Positions 20,663 through 29,468 are shown, numbered from the stretch's first letter. The stretch: 64,000 nucleotides of DNA from Geodermatophilus bullaregiensis (GCF_016907675.1 NZ_JAFBCJ010000001.1:4278001-4342000); one strand, 5' to 3'. Notes: generated by a model from the sequence alone, not told the origin. Program-made: numbers and translations.

Positions 20663-20913
20663 CGGATGGGCCCGAGCTCGTCGGTGTCCCCGGTCAGGGC
20701 GCGCAGGTCCTCCCGGAGTGCGGGATCCGCCTGCGCCTTCGCCAGCCGCGCGGCGAACACCTCCTTCGGCGTCCAGTGGGACCGGCGTTCGTGGATCGGA
20801 CCCAGCTGGGCGACGGGCTCGCCGTTCACCGTCACGTGCACCACCTCGCCTGCGGCGGCCCGCCGCAGGACCCCGGCCGTGTCGTTGCGCAGCTCTCTGG
20901 ACGCCACCCGCAT
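20659..20913 (-). CDS. vapB: Phd/YefM-family antitoxin (VapB)
   Basis: This 84-residue antitoxin begins MRVASRELRNDTAGVLRRAA and continues GEVVHVTVNGEPVAQLGP, the Phd/YefM DNA-binding fold that usually accompanies PIN toxins in actinobacteria. The C-terminal acidic helical half (residues 45-84) would wrap the toxin. ATG 20913 is the start: the family motif begins there, and inverted repeats lie immediately upstream, as expected for autoregulation by the toxin-antitoxin complex. Confidence 0.9.
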   Translation of the reverse strand: MRVASRELRNDTAGVLRRAAAGEVVHVTVNGEPVAQLGPIHERRSHWTPKEVFAARLAKAQADPALREDLRALTGDTDELGPIR

Positions 20914-20915
20914 GG

Positions 20916-20941
20916 CTACGACTGTAGGCCATCCGTAGGAT
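20916..20941. promoter_or_regulatory. Probable vapBC operator
   Basis: Two short inverted repeats lie directly before the antitoxin start: CTACgactGTAG at 20916-20927 and ATCCgtaGGAT at 20931-20941. Their position fits autoregulatory binding by the VapBC complex. This is inference from placement and symmetry. Confidence 0.4.
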
Positions 20942-21350
20942 CGACGGTCGGGGACGTGGCAGGCAGGTGTCGCTGTCCTCGGCTCGTCCTGAGGTCTCCA
21001 GTCGTCGAGCGGCCACCGGGCGGCCCGGCGAGACCGGGCACCAGGTCGGTCCGCGTTGTCCTCGTCCAGGCCGCGCACCGCCGCGAGGAACGCGCCGGCG
21101 GACGCTACTGCGGCCCTTCGACGCGATGGGCCGGCGCAGCGCCGGGGACCGCGGCGTCGGAGAGGCCGGCCGACCCCGCGGCGTGACCCGCCGGTGCCTC
21201 CCGGTCAGCACGCGCAGGTCGCGGCGCAGGAGGTGTGCCGTCCGGTTGGACCGCCGTCCCGCGTCCCCGAGGCTCGGGGGCCTGAGCCGCAGCAGCACGG
21301 CTCTCCCGGCCAGGGCCCCGGTCCACCGGCGGGGGTGAGGAGGGGCCGCG
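20942..21350. other. Intergenic stretch before the formamidase locus
   Basis: This region of about 410 bases has no reading frame with convincing codon use. Frames across it are Arg/Pro-rich on both strands and lack ribosome sites. The last 20 bases provide the strong ribosome site GGAGG for the zinc-ribbon gene. The promoter of the formamidase locus should lie here, but I see no clear hexamers. Confidence 0.4.
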
Positions 21351-21629
21351 ATGGCCGTCTACCAGTACCGGTGCGCCGACCACGGTCTCCTGGAGGTCGC
21401 CCGCCCGATCGGCACCGCGGCCGACCGCGAGCCCTGCCCGACCTGCGCGGCTCCCGCGTCCCGCGTCCTCACCGCCCCGCGGCTCTCCCTCGGGTCGGCC
21501 CGCAACCGGGCGCTGATCGACCGCACCCGGCGCACGGCCGACGCGCCGGCGGTGGTCCCCGCCCCGCCGCCCTCCCGCCCTGCGGCGCGAGCCGCGAACC
21601 CGGCGCTGGCCCGCCTGCCCCGTCCCTGA
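21351..21629 (+). CDS. fmdB: FmdB-family zinc-ribbon protein
   Basis: This 92-residue protein begins MAVYQYRCADHG, the FmdB-type start, and has a zinc site formed by Cys8 and His11 with Cys29 and Cys32 (EPCPTC). FmdB family members normally use four cysteines, so a His replacement is present here. The C-terminal half is a Pro/Ala/Arg-rich tail. The gene is 24 bases upstream of the formamidase gene, the same partnership as in Methylophilus, where FmdB was proposed to regulate formamidase expression. Confidence 0.82.
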   Translation: MAVYQYRCADHGLLEVARPIGTAADREPCPTCAAPASRVLTAPRLSLGSARNRALIDRTRRTADAPAVVPAPPPSRPAARAANPALARLPRP

Positions 21630-21653
21630 CCCGTCCGCGCCCGGAGGTCCGCC

Positions 21654-22907
21654 ATGCCCGAGGTCGTCTTCCCCCTCGACTCCAGCAGGTCCTTTCCCGA
21701 CCAGGAGCTCGTCGGTCACAACCGCTGGCACCCCGACATCCCACCGGCGGTCACCGTGCGCCCGGGCGACGTCTTCCGGGTGCACTGCCGCGAGTGGTTC
21801 GACGGCGCGATCCACAACGACGACTCCGCCGACGACGTCCGGGACGCCCCGCTGTCGCGGGTGCACGCGCTGTCCGGGCCGATCGCCGTGCAGGGCGCCG
21901 AGCCCGGCGACCTGCTGCTGGTCGACGTCCTCGACCTGGGCCCGATCCCGCAGGAGGACTCCGGCCCGCTGGCCGGCCAGGGCTGGGGCTACACCGGCAT
22001 CTTCGCCAGGCACAACGGTGGCGGGTTCCTCACCGACCAGTTCCCCGACGCCTACAAGGCGATCTGGGACTTCCGCGGGCAGACGGCGACGTCGCGGCAC
22101 GTCCCGCGGGTGTCGTTCACCGGGATCACCCACCCCGGGTTGATGGGCACCGCGCCGTCGGCGGACCTGCTGGCCCGCTGGAACCGGCGGGAGGGCGCGC
22201 TGATCGCCACCGACCCGGACCGGGTGCCGCCGCTGGCGCTGCCGCCGCTGCCGGACGACGCGATCCTGGGCTCCCTGTCCGGGGAGGCCTTCGACCGGGT
22301 GGCGGCGGAGGCCGCCCGGACGGCCCCGCCGCGGGAGAACGGCGGCAACCAGGACATCAAGAACCTCACCCGCGGCAGCCGCGTGTTCTACCCGGTCTTC
22401 GTGCCGGGGGCGAACCTGTCGGTGGGCGACCTGCACTTCTCCCAGGGCGACGGCGAGATCACCTTCTGCGGCGCCATCGAGATGGGCGGCTTCATCGACC
22501 TCCACGTCGACCTGATCAAGGGCGGCATGCAGACCTACGGGGTGTCGGGGAACGCCGTCTTCCTGCCCGGCAACGTCGAGCCCCGCTACGACCGGTGGCT
22601 GGCCTTCTCGGGCACGTCGGTGACGCTGGACGACGAGCAGCACTACCTCGACGCCGACCTGGCCTACCAGCGGGCCTGCCTGCACGCGATCGACTACCTC
22701 ACCACGTTCGGGTACAGCCCCGAGCAGGTGTACCTGCTGCTGGGCTCGGCGCCGATCGAGGGCCGGCTGTCCGGCGTCGTCGACATCCCCAACTCCTGCG
22801 CGACCGTCTACATCCCCACCGGGATCTTCGACTTCGACGTGGCGCCGTCGGCCTCGGGACCGGTGCGCATCGACCCGGGGATGGGGGCGCCGCACTCCAG
22901 CGCCTGA
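21654..22907 (+). CDS. fmdA: Formamidase (acetamidase/formamidase family)
   Basis: This 417-residue protein reads like formamidase along its length. Examples are VTVRPGDVFRVHCREWFDGA, GPIAVQGAEPGDLLLVDVLD, FTGITHPGLMGTAPS and LSVGDLHFSQGDGEITFCGA. Formamidase hydrolyses formamide to formate and ammonia in the cytoplasm and can feed nitrogen metabolism. Length matches the FmdA norm of about 410. It follows the fmdB gene and ends at a strong hairpin, so fmdB-fmdA is a two-gene operon. Confidence 0.93.
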   Translation: MPEVVFPLDSSRSFPDQELVGHNRWHPDIPPAVTVRPGDVFRVHCREWFDGAIHNDDSADDVRDAPLSRVHALSGPIAVQGAEPGDLLLVDVLDLGPIPQEDSGPLAGQGWGYTGIFARHNGGGFLTDQFPDAYKAIWDFRGQTATSRHVPRVSFTGITHPGLMGTAPSADLLARWNRREGALIATDPDRVPPLALPPLPDDAILGSLSGEAFDRVAAEAARTAPPRENGGNQDIKNLTRGSRVFYPVFVPGANLSVGDLHFSQGDGEITFCGAIEMGGFIDLHVDLIKGGMQTYGVSGNAVFLPGNVEPRYDRWLAFSGTSVTLDDEQHYLDADLAYQRACLHAIDYLTTFGYSPEQVYLLLGSAPIEGRLSGVVDIPNSCATVYIPTGIFDFDVAPSASGPVRIDPGMGAPHSSA

Positions 22908-22920
22908 GCGGTCCCTGCCC

Positions 22921-22959
22921 GACGGCGCCCCGGCCTCCGCAGCGGACCGGGGCGCCGTC
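22921..22959 (+). terminator. Strong hairpin terminator after fmdA
   Basis: GACGGCGCCCCGG (22921-22933) is a perfect 13-base complement of CCGGGGCGCCGTC (22947-22959), with a further TCCG/CGGA stem inside the loop. It lies 13 bases after the formamidase stop. There is no T run. Confidence 0.85.
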
Positions 22960-23072
22960 GCCTCCCGTGGGCCCGGCGGGGAGGCTGAGCGTGCGCCCGT
23001 GCCCGGGCAGGGAGTGCCGAGGACTGTCGCGTCTTGGGCGTGCCGTGTACCCTGAGTGAGCAAGGGGGCACA

Positions 23073-23519
23073 GTGAGCACTGCGGTGTGGGCGTTCATCG
23101 GCGTGGTGGTCGGTGGGCTGCTCACGGTCGCGGCCCAGGCCACGGCCGAGTCGCTCAAGGCCCGTGCCGCCGAGCGGGCCCGGCAGGACCAGCGGGCCCG
23201 CGCGTCGCGGGAGTTCCAGCGCCAGACCCTGATCGAGCTGCAGGCCGCGATGGCCGAGTACCGGGCGGCGCTGGACCGGGACCGGGGCCAGATCCTGCCC
23301 CTGCGCGGCACGGAGGCGCAGGTCTCGGCGGCCCGGTCGCGGTACCAGATGCTGGTGCACCGCGTGTCGTCGTCCCCCGCGCGGGAGGCCGCCCTGCGGT
23401 GGGAGGAGGCGGCCCTGCCCTGGTTCCAGCGCGACGACGCCGGCACCGCCGCGGCGGAGGCGCAGGCGTGGGAGACGGCGATGCGGGTGACCGGTGAGGC
23501 CGTCCGCGCCACCGACTGA
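23073..23519 (+). CDS. Small membrane-anchored coiled-coil protein
   Basis: This 148-residue protein starts at GTG 23073 with GGGGG upstream. Residues 4-22 (AVWAFIGVVVGGLLTVAAQ) form one N-terminal membrane helix. It is followed by a long charged helix rich in Arg, Glu and Ala (ESLKARAAERARQDQRARAS) that probably forms a cytoplasmic coiled coil. I do not recognise the family. It is isolated between the formamidase terminator and a convergent STAS-like gene. Confidence 0.65.
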   Translation: MSTAVWAFIGVVVGGLLTVAAQATAESLKARAAERARQDQRARASREFQRQTLIELQAAMAEYRAALDRDRGQILPLRGTEAQVSAARSRYQMLVHRVSSSPAREAALRWEEAALPWFQRDDAGTAAAEAQAWETAMRVTGEAVRATD

Positions 23520-23525
23520 GCGCGG

Positions 23526-23816
23526 TCAGGCGGTCTGCAGGCGCTCCGCGACGCCGTGGTCCCGCGCCGCCTCGAGGAGGTAGTCCCAGAACTCCCGGCT
23601 GACGTGCACCGCGCGCAGCGCCGCGGCGCCGCCGTCGACCAGCACCCGGGTGACGAGCTCGTCGGCGAAGGAGGGGGTGCCGGCGACCATGCGCCGGAAG
23701 TCGACCACGATGACGGCGCCGGCCATGCGCTGACCGAGGCCCTCCACCAGCGCCCGGGCGCGCTCGCGTCCGCCGCTCAGCTGGGGGACCTCGATGGGTG
23801 GGAGCACAGAAGTCAC
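23526..23816 (-). CDS. STAS-like domain protein (DUF4325-like)
   Basis: This 96-residue protein has the pattern of a DUF4325 STAS-like domain: AVIVVDFRRMVAGTPSFADELVTRVLV, with LRAVHVSREFWDYLLEAARD after it. I chose GTG 23816 because AGGAGG of the preceding gene end lies nine bases upstream; the earlier GTG 23834 overlaps that ribosome site. The domain probably binds or is regulated by the ATP-binding protein encoded just upstream in the same operon. Such pairs recall anti-sigma/anti-anti-sigma switches, but the exact function is not known. Confidence 0.7.
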   Translation of the reverse strand: MTSVLPPIEVPQLSGGRERARALVEGLGQRMAGAVIVVDFRRMVAGTPSFADELVTRVLVDGGAAALRAVHVSREFWDYLLEAARDHGVAERLQTA

Positions 23817-23830
23817 GATCGTGGACCTCC

Positions 23831-24667
23831 TCACAGGCTCAGTCGCACGTGCGCGAGCGTACCGGGGTAGGACGCGGGCAGATCGGTCAGCTCGGAATCC
23901 GGGTGCCCGCGCCGGAAGGTACCGCTGGCCTGCCCGCTGACGAGCGTCACGCTGCCGCGGTGCTCACCGGTGATGCCGATGACCCGGCTGATGCCGCGCC
24001 CGCGGCCCGGGCGGTCGATGGAGGACACGTGCACCTGCGACGCGCGCACGATCGCCGTCCGGTCGTCGGGCACGGGGACCGTCGCGGCCAGCCGCTCGCG
24101 CAGGCCGATGCCGCTGTCGCCGACGGCGAAGGAGATGTCCCCCCGGTTGTCGTAGCGCTGCAGCGCCACGTAGCCGTGCGACCGGGTGCTGTGCTCCAGG
24201 ACGTTCCGGGCCATCTCGTCGAGCGCGGCGTACAGCGGCTGGACGAGCTCCGGATGGTCGTCGACGTAGGTCTGCACGAGGGCGGCGGCGACGGTGTCGA
24301 GCCCGGCCTCCCCGTCGAACCGGCGCAGCTCGACGAGCCGGTGGCCCAGCCGGCGCTCCCGGACCTGCGGGAGGTCGTGGACCACGTCGAGCACCCCGAG
24401 CTCCGCACCGAGCCGCATCCGGGTGAGGTAGTTGGCGACGTCGCCGCCCGCGGGCTTGCGGAAGCGGACCGGACGGCGCAGCAGCGTCGCCCGCTCGGCG
24501 ACGACGGCGAGGCTGACCAGGCCGGCGGGGTCGATGAACCGCAGCCGGGTCAGGTCGATCTCGACCGGTCCAGTGCCGCCCGCGGGGCGCAGGTGTCCCC
24601 CGATCCCGTCGTACGTCAACTCGCCGTTCGTGCAGACCGCGACGTCGACGCAACCGGTCCTGGTCAT
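23831..24667 (-). CDS. GHKL-type ATP-binding regulatory protein
   Basis: This 278-residue protein has an N-terminal STAS-like fold (residues 10-75, with VEIDLTRLRFIDPAGLVSLA). A C-terminal HATPase domain has N-box LDEMARNVLEHS (about 148-159), G1 box VGDSGIGLRERL and a G2-like RGRGISRVIGIT. It has no phospho-acceptor histidine domain, so it is probably an anti-sigma-type serine kinase or a regulatory ATPase. Its stop is followed within 14 bases by the start of the STAS-like gene, so the two form an operon and probably a switch pair. Confidence 0.75.
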   Translation of the reverse strand: MTRTGCVDVAVCTNGELTYDGIGGHLRPAGGTGPVEIDLTRLRFIDPAGLVSLAVVAERATLLRRPVRFRKPAGGDVANYLTRMRLGAELGVLDVVHDLPQVRERRLGHRLVELRRFDGEAGLDTVAAALVQTYVDDHPELVQPLYAALDEMARNVLEHSTRSHGYVALQRYDNRGDISFAVGDSGIGLRERLAATVPVPDDRTAIVRASQVHVSSIDRPGRGRGISRVIGITGEHRGSVTLVSGQASGTFRRGHPDSELTDLPASYPGTLAHVRLSL

Positions 24668-24907
24668 CTCCGTTACATCATCGACCAGGATCCGACAGTC
24701 GAGTGACGGCCCGGTCCTCGTGCGTGACGGAAACGGCGGGCCGGGCGGAGCGTCCGGCGGGCCGGGCGCTCCGGCGTGTCGCCCGACACCCGGCACGATC
24801 GAGCACCGGGACGGCGGGATCTCGGGTACAGATGCGGGTGGAACCGAGGCCGTCGTGCGTCGAGCCGCTGGGTGCCAGCGATGGGCACCCCGATGGGAGT
24901 ACGGAAC

Positions 24908-25714
24908 ATGGACCGTCCGAGCTGGGTCCCGGCCGAGGTCGACCTGAGTCGCCCGAGTGCGGCCCGGGTGTACGACTACTACCTCGGGGGTTCGCACAAC
25001 CTGGAGGTCGACCGGCGCATGGCGCGGGAGGCCATCTCCCTGTGGCCGGACCTCCCCGTGATCATGCACGCCAACCGTGCGTTCCTGCGCCGGGCGGTCC
25101 GCCACCTGGCGGAACGGGGCACCACCCAGTTCCTCGACATCGGCTCCGGCATCCCCACCGTGGGCAACGTGCACGAGGCCGCGCAGCAGGTGGACCCGGG
25201 GGCCCGCGTCGTGTACGTCGACAGCGACCCGGTGGCGGTGGCCCACAGCCGCGCGATCCTGGCCGGGGACGAGCAGACCGCGGTGGTCCACGGCGACCTG
25301 CGCGCGCCGGAGACGATCCTGGAGGACCCGGCGGTCCGGACGACGCTCGACCTGGACCAGCCGGTCGCGGTGCTCGTGGTCGCCGTCCTGCACTTCCTGA
25401 GCGACGAGGACGACCCCTTCGGGGCGGTGGCACGGATCCGGGACGAGCTGGCCCCGGGCAGTCACCTCGTCCTGTCCCACGCCAGCGCCGACGGACGTCC
25501 CGAGGCGGCCGCATCGCACCGCGAGCTCTACAGCCGCACCCCGACGCCGATGACGATGCGCAACCGCGAGGAGATCGCGCGGTTCTTCGAGGGCTTCGAG
25601 CTCGTCGACCCCGGGCTGGTGTGGTTGCCGCTCTGGCGGCCGGAGGACCCCGACGCGGCGGCCCGGCACCCGGAGCGGACCACCGGCTTCGCCGGGGTCG
25701 GCCGCCGCACGTGA
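24908..25714 (+). CDS. SAM-dependent methyltransferase, DUF574/Methyltransf_19 family
   Basis: This 268-residue protein begins near MDRPSWVPAEVDLSRPSAAR and contains VYDYYLGGSHNLEVDR, the signature of the DUF574 methyltransferase family abundant in actinobacteria. The SAM-binding motif is FLDIGSGIPTVGNVHEAAQ, with the acidic residue of VVYVDSDPVAV for ribose. The substrate is unknown. GGGAG lies nine bases before the ATG. The 3' end overlaps the GGDEF-EAL gene by GTGA, a tight coupling to cyclic-di-GMP signalling that is not usual for this family. Confidence 0.88.
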   Translation: MDRPSWVPAEVDLSRPSAARVYDYYLGGSHNLEVDRRMAREAISLWPDLPVIMHANRAFLRRAVRHLAERGTTQFLDIGSGIPTVGNVHEAAQQVDPGARVVYVDSDPVAVAHSRAILAGDEQTAVVHGDLRAPETILEDPAVRTTLDLDQPVAVLVVAVLHFLSDEDDPFGAVARIRDELAPGSHLVLSHASADGRPEAAASHRELYSRTPTPMTMRNREEIARFFEGFELVDPGLVWLPLWRPEDPDAAARHPERTTGFAGVGRRT

Positions 25715-27912
25715 GCACGGCGGTGGCGGGCTCCCGGGACGACGGGGACCGGGCGGGTGCCACCCTCTCCCCGGACCCCGTCGGTGCCCTCGCCGCGCGG
25801 TGGGCCGACGCCGTCGCCGGGACCAGCTACGTGCCCCTGCAGCCGGACGAGCTCGAGGAGCTCCTGCGGGGCCTGCTGCACCGTCTCCTCGGTGCGCTCG
25901 ACGAGCCGCCGGTCCACCAGGGGTCCGTCGGCAGGCAGGTGGGGGCCGCCCTGGTCGACGCCCACTTCACCAACCCGCAGTCGCTCTCCCAGACCCTGTG
26001 CGTGCTCCTGGACGGCGGGCCCGGCACCGTCGTGGCCGCGGGCCGGGCGGGGTCGTCCGGTGGACGGGAGGTGCCGCGCGACCCGGCACCTCCCGACCGC
26101 CGGTGGCACGCGCTCGTGGCGGCGGTCGCCGAGGGCTTCAGCGCGGCCCTGCAGGAGCGGGCGCTGCGGGAGGAGGAGGAGATCCTGGGCGCGGCCGCGG
26201 CGGCCAGGGAGCAGGCGCGGGAGGCGCTGCACGTCAGCCAGGAGCGCTTCCGCGCGGTCTTCGAGGGCGCCGCGATCGGGATCGGGATCGGCGACCTGGA
26301 CGGCCGGATCCTGGACGTCAACCCCGCCCTGGTGCGGCTCCTGGGTCACCCGGTCGAGGAGTTCCGCCGTCGTTCCGTGCAGGAGTTCATGCACCCCGCC
26401 GACGTCGAGCACGTGTGGCGGCTCTACGGCGAGCTGATCCGCGGGGAACGCGAGCACTTCCGGCTGGAGAAGCAGTTCCTCAAGTCCGACGGCGAGTCGG
26501 TGTGGACCGACCTCACGGTGTCGTTGCTCCGTGACGGGGACGGCAGGCCCCGCTACCAGCTGGCGCTGGTCCACGACGTCACGGCGCTGCGCCACCTGCG
26601 ACGCCAGCTCGAGTTCGAGGCCCAGCACGACGCGTTGACCGGACTGCCCAACCGGAGGACGTTCCTCGCCCACCTGGACGCCGTCTTCGCCCGGGCGTCG
26701 CCGGGTGCGCGGGTGGGACTGTGCTACCTCGACCTCGACGGTTTCAAGGCGGTCAACGACACGCTGGGGCACGAGGTCGGTGACCAGCTGCTCGTGGCGG
26801 TCGCCCAGCGCCTCGAGTCCGTGGTGCGCGACCGCGGGCTGTCGGTCGCCCGGCTCGGCGGGGACGAGTTCGTCGTCCTCGTCCCGGGGACGTCGGGCAG
26901 CGCGCAGCTGGTCGCGCTCGCCGAGGAGGTTCTCGCCGCGGTGGCGCAGCCGGTGCAGCTGGGTGGTCGTCGGGTCGAGATCACCGCCAGCGTCGGTGTG
27001 GTGGAGCGGTCGATCGGCGACGTCGACCCGGCGGAGCTGCTGCGGGCTGCCGACATGACGCTCTACTGGGCCAAGGCGGACGGCCGGAGCCAGTGGGCGC
27101 TGTTCGAGCCGGAGCGCGACGCCAGGGAGATCACCCGGTACCGGCTCTCCTCCGCGCTGCCCGCGGCGCTGGCGGGGGAGGACCTGCTGGTCCACTACCA
27201 GCCCCTGCGGCGCCTGTCCGACGGCCGGCTGCACGGGGTGGAGGCGCTGGTCCGGTGGGAGCACCCGCGCATGGGGCTCCTCGGCCCCGAGAGCTTCGTC
27301 GGCCTGGCGGAGGAGTCGGGGATGATCGTCCCCCTCGGCCGGCACGTGCTCCGGGCTGCCTGCCGACAGGCGTTCTCCTGGTTCGGAGCCAGCAGGAGCG
27401 GGCCGTTCGTCAGCGTCAACCTCGCCAGCCGGCAGCTCCGGGACGAGCACCTGGTCGACGACGTCCGTACCGCGCTCGCCGACAGCGGGCTGCACCCGCA
27501 GCAGCTCCAGCTCGAGATCACGGAGAGCGCGGTCATCGGCACCGACCCGCTCACCGGTCACACCCTCGACGCGCTCGCCGGGATGGGCGTGCGCCTGGCC
27601 ATCGACGACTTCGGTACCGGTTACTCCAACCTCGCCTACCTGCGGCGGCTGCCGCTCGACGAGCTCAAGCTCGACGGTTCCTTCCTCCGCGGACTGCGCT
27701 CCGATGGCGCGGTCGACCCCGTCGACGTCCAGCTCGTCGGGTCGATCGTCTCGCTGGCCCACCTCCTGGGCCTCACGGTCACCGCGGAGGGCGTGGAGAC
27801 GCAGACCCAGGTCACCGTCCTGCGCGAGCTGGACTGCGACGCCGGGCAGGGCACGCACCTCGGCTGCCCGGCCGACCCGGCCGACCTCGGCCGGCTCCTC
27901 GACCCGGTGTGA
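25711..27912 (+). CDS. PAS-GGDEF-EAL cyclic-di-GMP signalling protein
   Basis: This 733-residue protein starts at GTG 25711, overlapping the methyltransferase stop. An N-terminal helical region (1-170) with no membrane helix precedes a PAS domain (about 175-300, with SQERFRAVFEGAAIGIGIGD). The GGDEF domain (about 305-470) has an intact RLGGDEF around residue 386, so cyclase activity is possible; I see no RxxD inhibitory site. The EAL domain (about 490-733) keeps EALVRW, ITES and DDFGTGYSN but has LKLDGSF in place of the usual KIDRSF. Its end is unusual (GQGTHLGCPAD). It may be bifunctional or act mainly as a cyclase. Confidence 0.9.
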   Translation: MSTAVAGSRDDGDRAGATLSPDPVGALAARWADAVAGTSYVPLQPDELEELLRGLLHRLLGALDEPPVHQGSVGRQVGAALVDAHFTNPQSLSQTLCVLLDGGPGTVVAAGRAGSSGGREVPRDPAPPDRRWHALVAAVAEGFSAALQERALREEEEILGAAAAAREQAREALHVSQERFRAVFEGAAIGIGIGDLDGRILDVNPALVRLLGHPVEEFRRRSVQEFMHPADVEHVWRLYGELIRGEREHFRLEKQFLKSDGESVWTDLTVSLLRDGDGRPRYQLALVHDVTALRHLRRQLEFEAQHDALTGLPNRRTFLAHLDAVFARASPGARVGLCYLDLDGFKAVNDTLGHEVGDQLLVAVAQRLESVVRDRGLSVARLGGDEFVVLVPGTSGSAQLVALAEEVLAAVAQPVQLGGRRVEITASVGVVERSIGDVDPAELLRAADMTLYWAKADGRSQWALFEPERDAREITRYRLSSALPAALAGEDLLVHYQPLRRLSDGRLHGVEALVRWEHPRMGLLGPESFVGLAEESGMIVPLGRHVLRAACRQAFSWFGASRSGPFVSVNLASRQLRDEHLVDDVRTALADSGLHPQQLQLEITESAVIGTDPLTGHTLDALAGMGVRLAIDDFGTGYSNLAYLRRLPLDELKLDGSFLRGLRSDGAVDPVDVQLVGSIVSLAHLLGLTVTAEGVETQTQVTVLRELDCDAGQGTHLGCPADPADLGRLLDPV

Positions 27913-27923
27913 GCGGGTGCGGC

Positions 27924-29468
27924 TCAGTGGACGCCGCGCTCCTGTCCGGCCCAGTAGGGCGCGCGCAGCTCCCGCTTGAGCACCTTGCCGACGGGGGAGA
28001 GCGGCAGCGCGTCGACGACGTCCATCGACCTCGGCACCTTGTAGCCGGCGAGCCGGTCGGCGCAGAAGTCGTGCAGCTGCTCGAGGGTGACGGTGGCGCC
28101 GGCCGCCGGGACGACGACGGCGTGCACGCGCTCGCCCCAGGTGTCGTCGGGGACGCCGATGACCGCGCACGTGGCCACCGCCGGGTGCTGCGCGAGGACG
28201 TTCTCCACCTCGACCGAGTACACGTTCTCCCCACCGGAGATGATCATGTCCTTGATGCGGTCGGTGAGGTAGACGTAGCCCGCGTCGTCCATCCAGCCGG
28301 CGTCGCCGGTGTGCATCCAGCCGCCGCGCAGCGCCTCGGCGGTCTCCTCCGGCCGGTTCCAGTAGCCGAGCATCACGTTGCCGCCGCGGACGACGATCTC
28401 GCCGACCTCGCGGCGGGGCAGCTCGACGTCGTCCGGGCCGACGACGCGCACCTCGGTGTGCGGGGCGGCACGGCCGACGGAGCGCCGGTGGGCCGGGTCC
28501 TCGTGGTCGGCGGGCCGGAGCACGGTGGCCGCGGGGGCCAGCTCGGTCATGCCGTATCCCTGCATGAAGCGGGCGTTGGGCAGCGCCTTCATCGTCCGGC
28601 CGAGCAGGGCGTCGGACATGGGGGAGGCGCCGTACATCACCCGGCGGACGCTGGTGAGGTCGAACTCGTCGACCCGCGGGGAGTCGACCACCAGCTGGAT
28701 CATCGTGGGGACCAGCAGCAGGTCGGTGACGCCGTGCTCCTGGACGGCGGTCAGCACGGCGACCGGGTCGAACACCGGGATCATCACCTGCGTGCCGCCG
28801 ATCACGCCGCCGCCGACCCAGCTGGAGAAGGCGGCGAGGTGGAACATCGGCGCGGCGTGCAGGAGGACGCGGCCGGGCGGGAAGTCCTCGCTGGCCAGCC
28901 CGCCCATGGACGACGTCAGCAGGTTGTCGTGGCTGAGCATGACGCCCTTGGACCGGCCGGTGGTGCCGCCGGTGTAGAAGACGCCGGCCAGGTCGGCACC
29001 GCTGCGGCGGGCGTCCTCGACCGGCTCGTGGTCCTCCACGAGTTCCTCGAAGGCGAGCATGCCGTCGGGGGTCGGGCCGTCGCCCGCGTGGACGACGTGC
29101 TCCAGGTGCGGGTGGGCCGCGCGGATGCCGTCGACGCAGCCGGCGAAGACGTCGTCGACGACGAGGACGCGGGCGCCGACCTCGGCGAGCGAGTCGGCGA
29201 TCTCGGGGACGCTCCACCGGATGTTGACCGGGACGAGGACGCCGCCGGCCCACAGCGTCGCGGCGAGGAACTCGTGATAGCGGTCGGAGTTCAGGGACAG
29301 GATGGCCGCCCGCTCGCCGTCCGTGACCCCCAGGTCGCGGAGGGCGGACGCCAGCCGGGCGATCCGGTCGACCGACTCGGCGTGGGTGCGGGTGCGGCCG
29401 GCGCAGACGGTGGCGATCTCGTCCGGCCGCTGCTGGACGTGGCGGTGCAGACCCTGGGTGACGTACAC
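27924..29468 (-). CDS. Acyl-CoA synthetase (AMP-dependent ligase)
   Basis: This 514-residue ANL-family ligase has P-loop YTGGTTGRSKGVMLSH (about 170-185), the substrate/adenine motif GYGMTELAPAA, HTGDAGWMDDAGYVYLTDRI, and the catalytic Lys in GKVLKRELR near the end. It activates a fatty or other carboxylic acid as acyl-AMP and then acyl-CoA. The GTG start at 29468 is preceded by GGAGG at eight bases. It lies 86 bases downstream of the second lipoprotein gene on the same strand. The chain-length preference is unknown. Confidence 0.92.
   Translation of the reverse strand: MYVTQGLHRHVQQRPDEIATVCAGRTRTHAESVDRIARLASALRDLGVTDGERAAILSLNSDRYHEFLAATLWAGGVLVPVNIRWSVPEIADSLAEVGARVLVVDDVFAGCVDGIRAAHPHLEHVVHAGDGPTPDGMLAFEELVEDHEPVEDARRSGADLAGVFYTGGTTGRSKGVMLSHDNLLTSSMGGLASEDFPPGRVLLHAAPMFHLAAFSSWVGGGVIGGTQVMIPVFDPVAVLTAVQEHGVTDLLLVPTMIQLVVDSPRVDEFDLTSVRRVMYGASPMSDALLGRTMKALPNARFMQGYGMTELAPAATVLRPADHEDPAHRRSVGRAAPHTEVRVVGPDDVELPRREVGEIVVRGGNVMLGYWNRPEETAEALRGGWMHTGDAGWMDDAGYVYLTDRIKDMIISGGENVYSVEVENVLAQHPAVATCAVIGVPDDTWGERVHAVVVPAAGATVTLEQLHDFCADRLAGYKVPRSMDVVDALPLSPVGKVLKRELRAPYWAGQERGVH

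Noticed and set aside
21105-23360. Long minus-strand frame across fmdB and fmdA
   Set aside because: It is antisense to clear formamidase coding sequence, has no recognisable motif and has poor composition.
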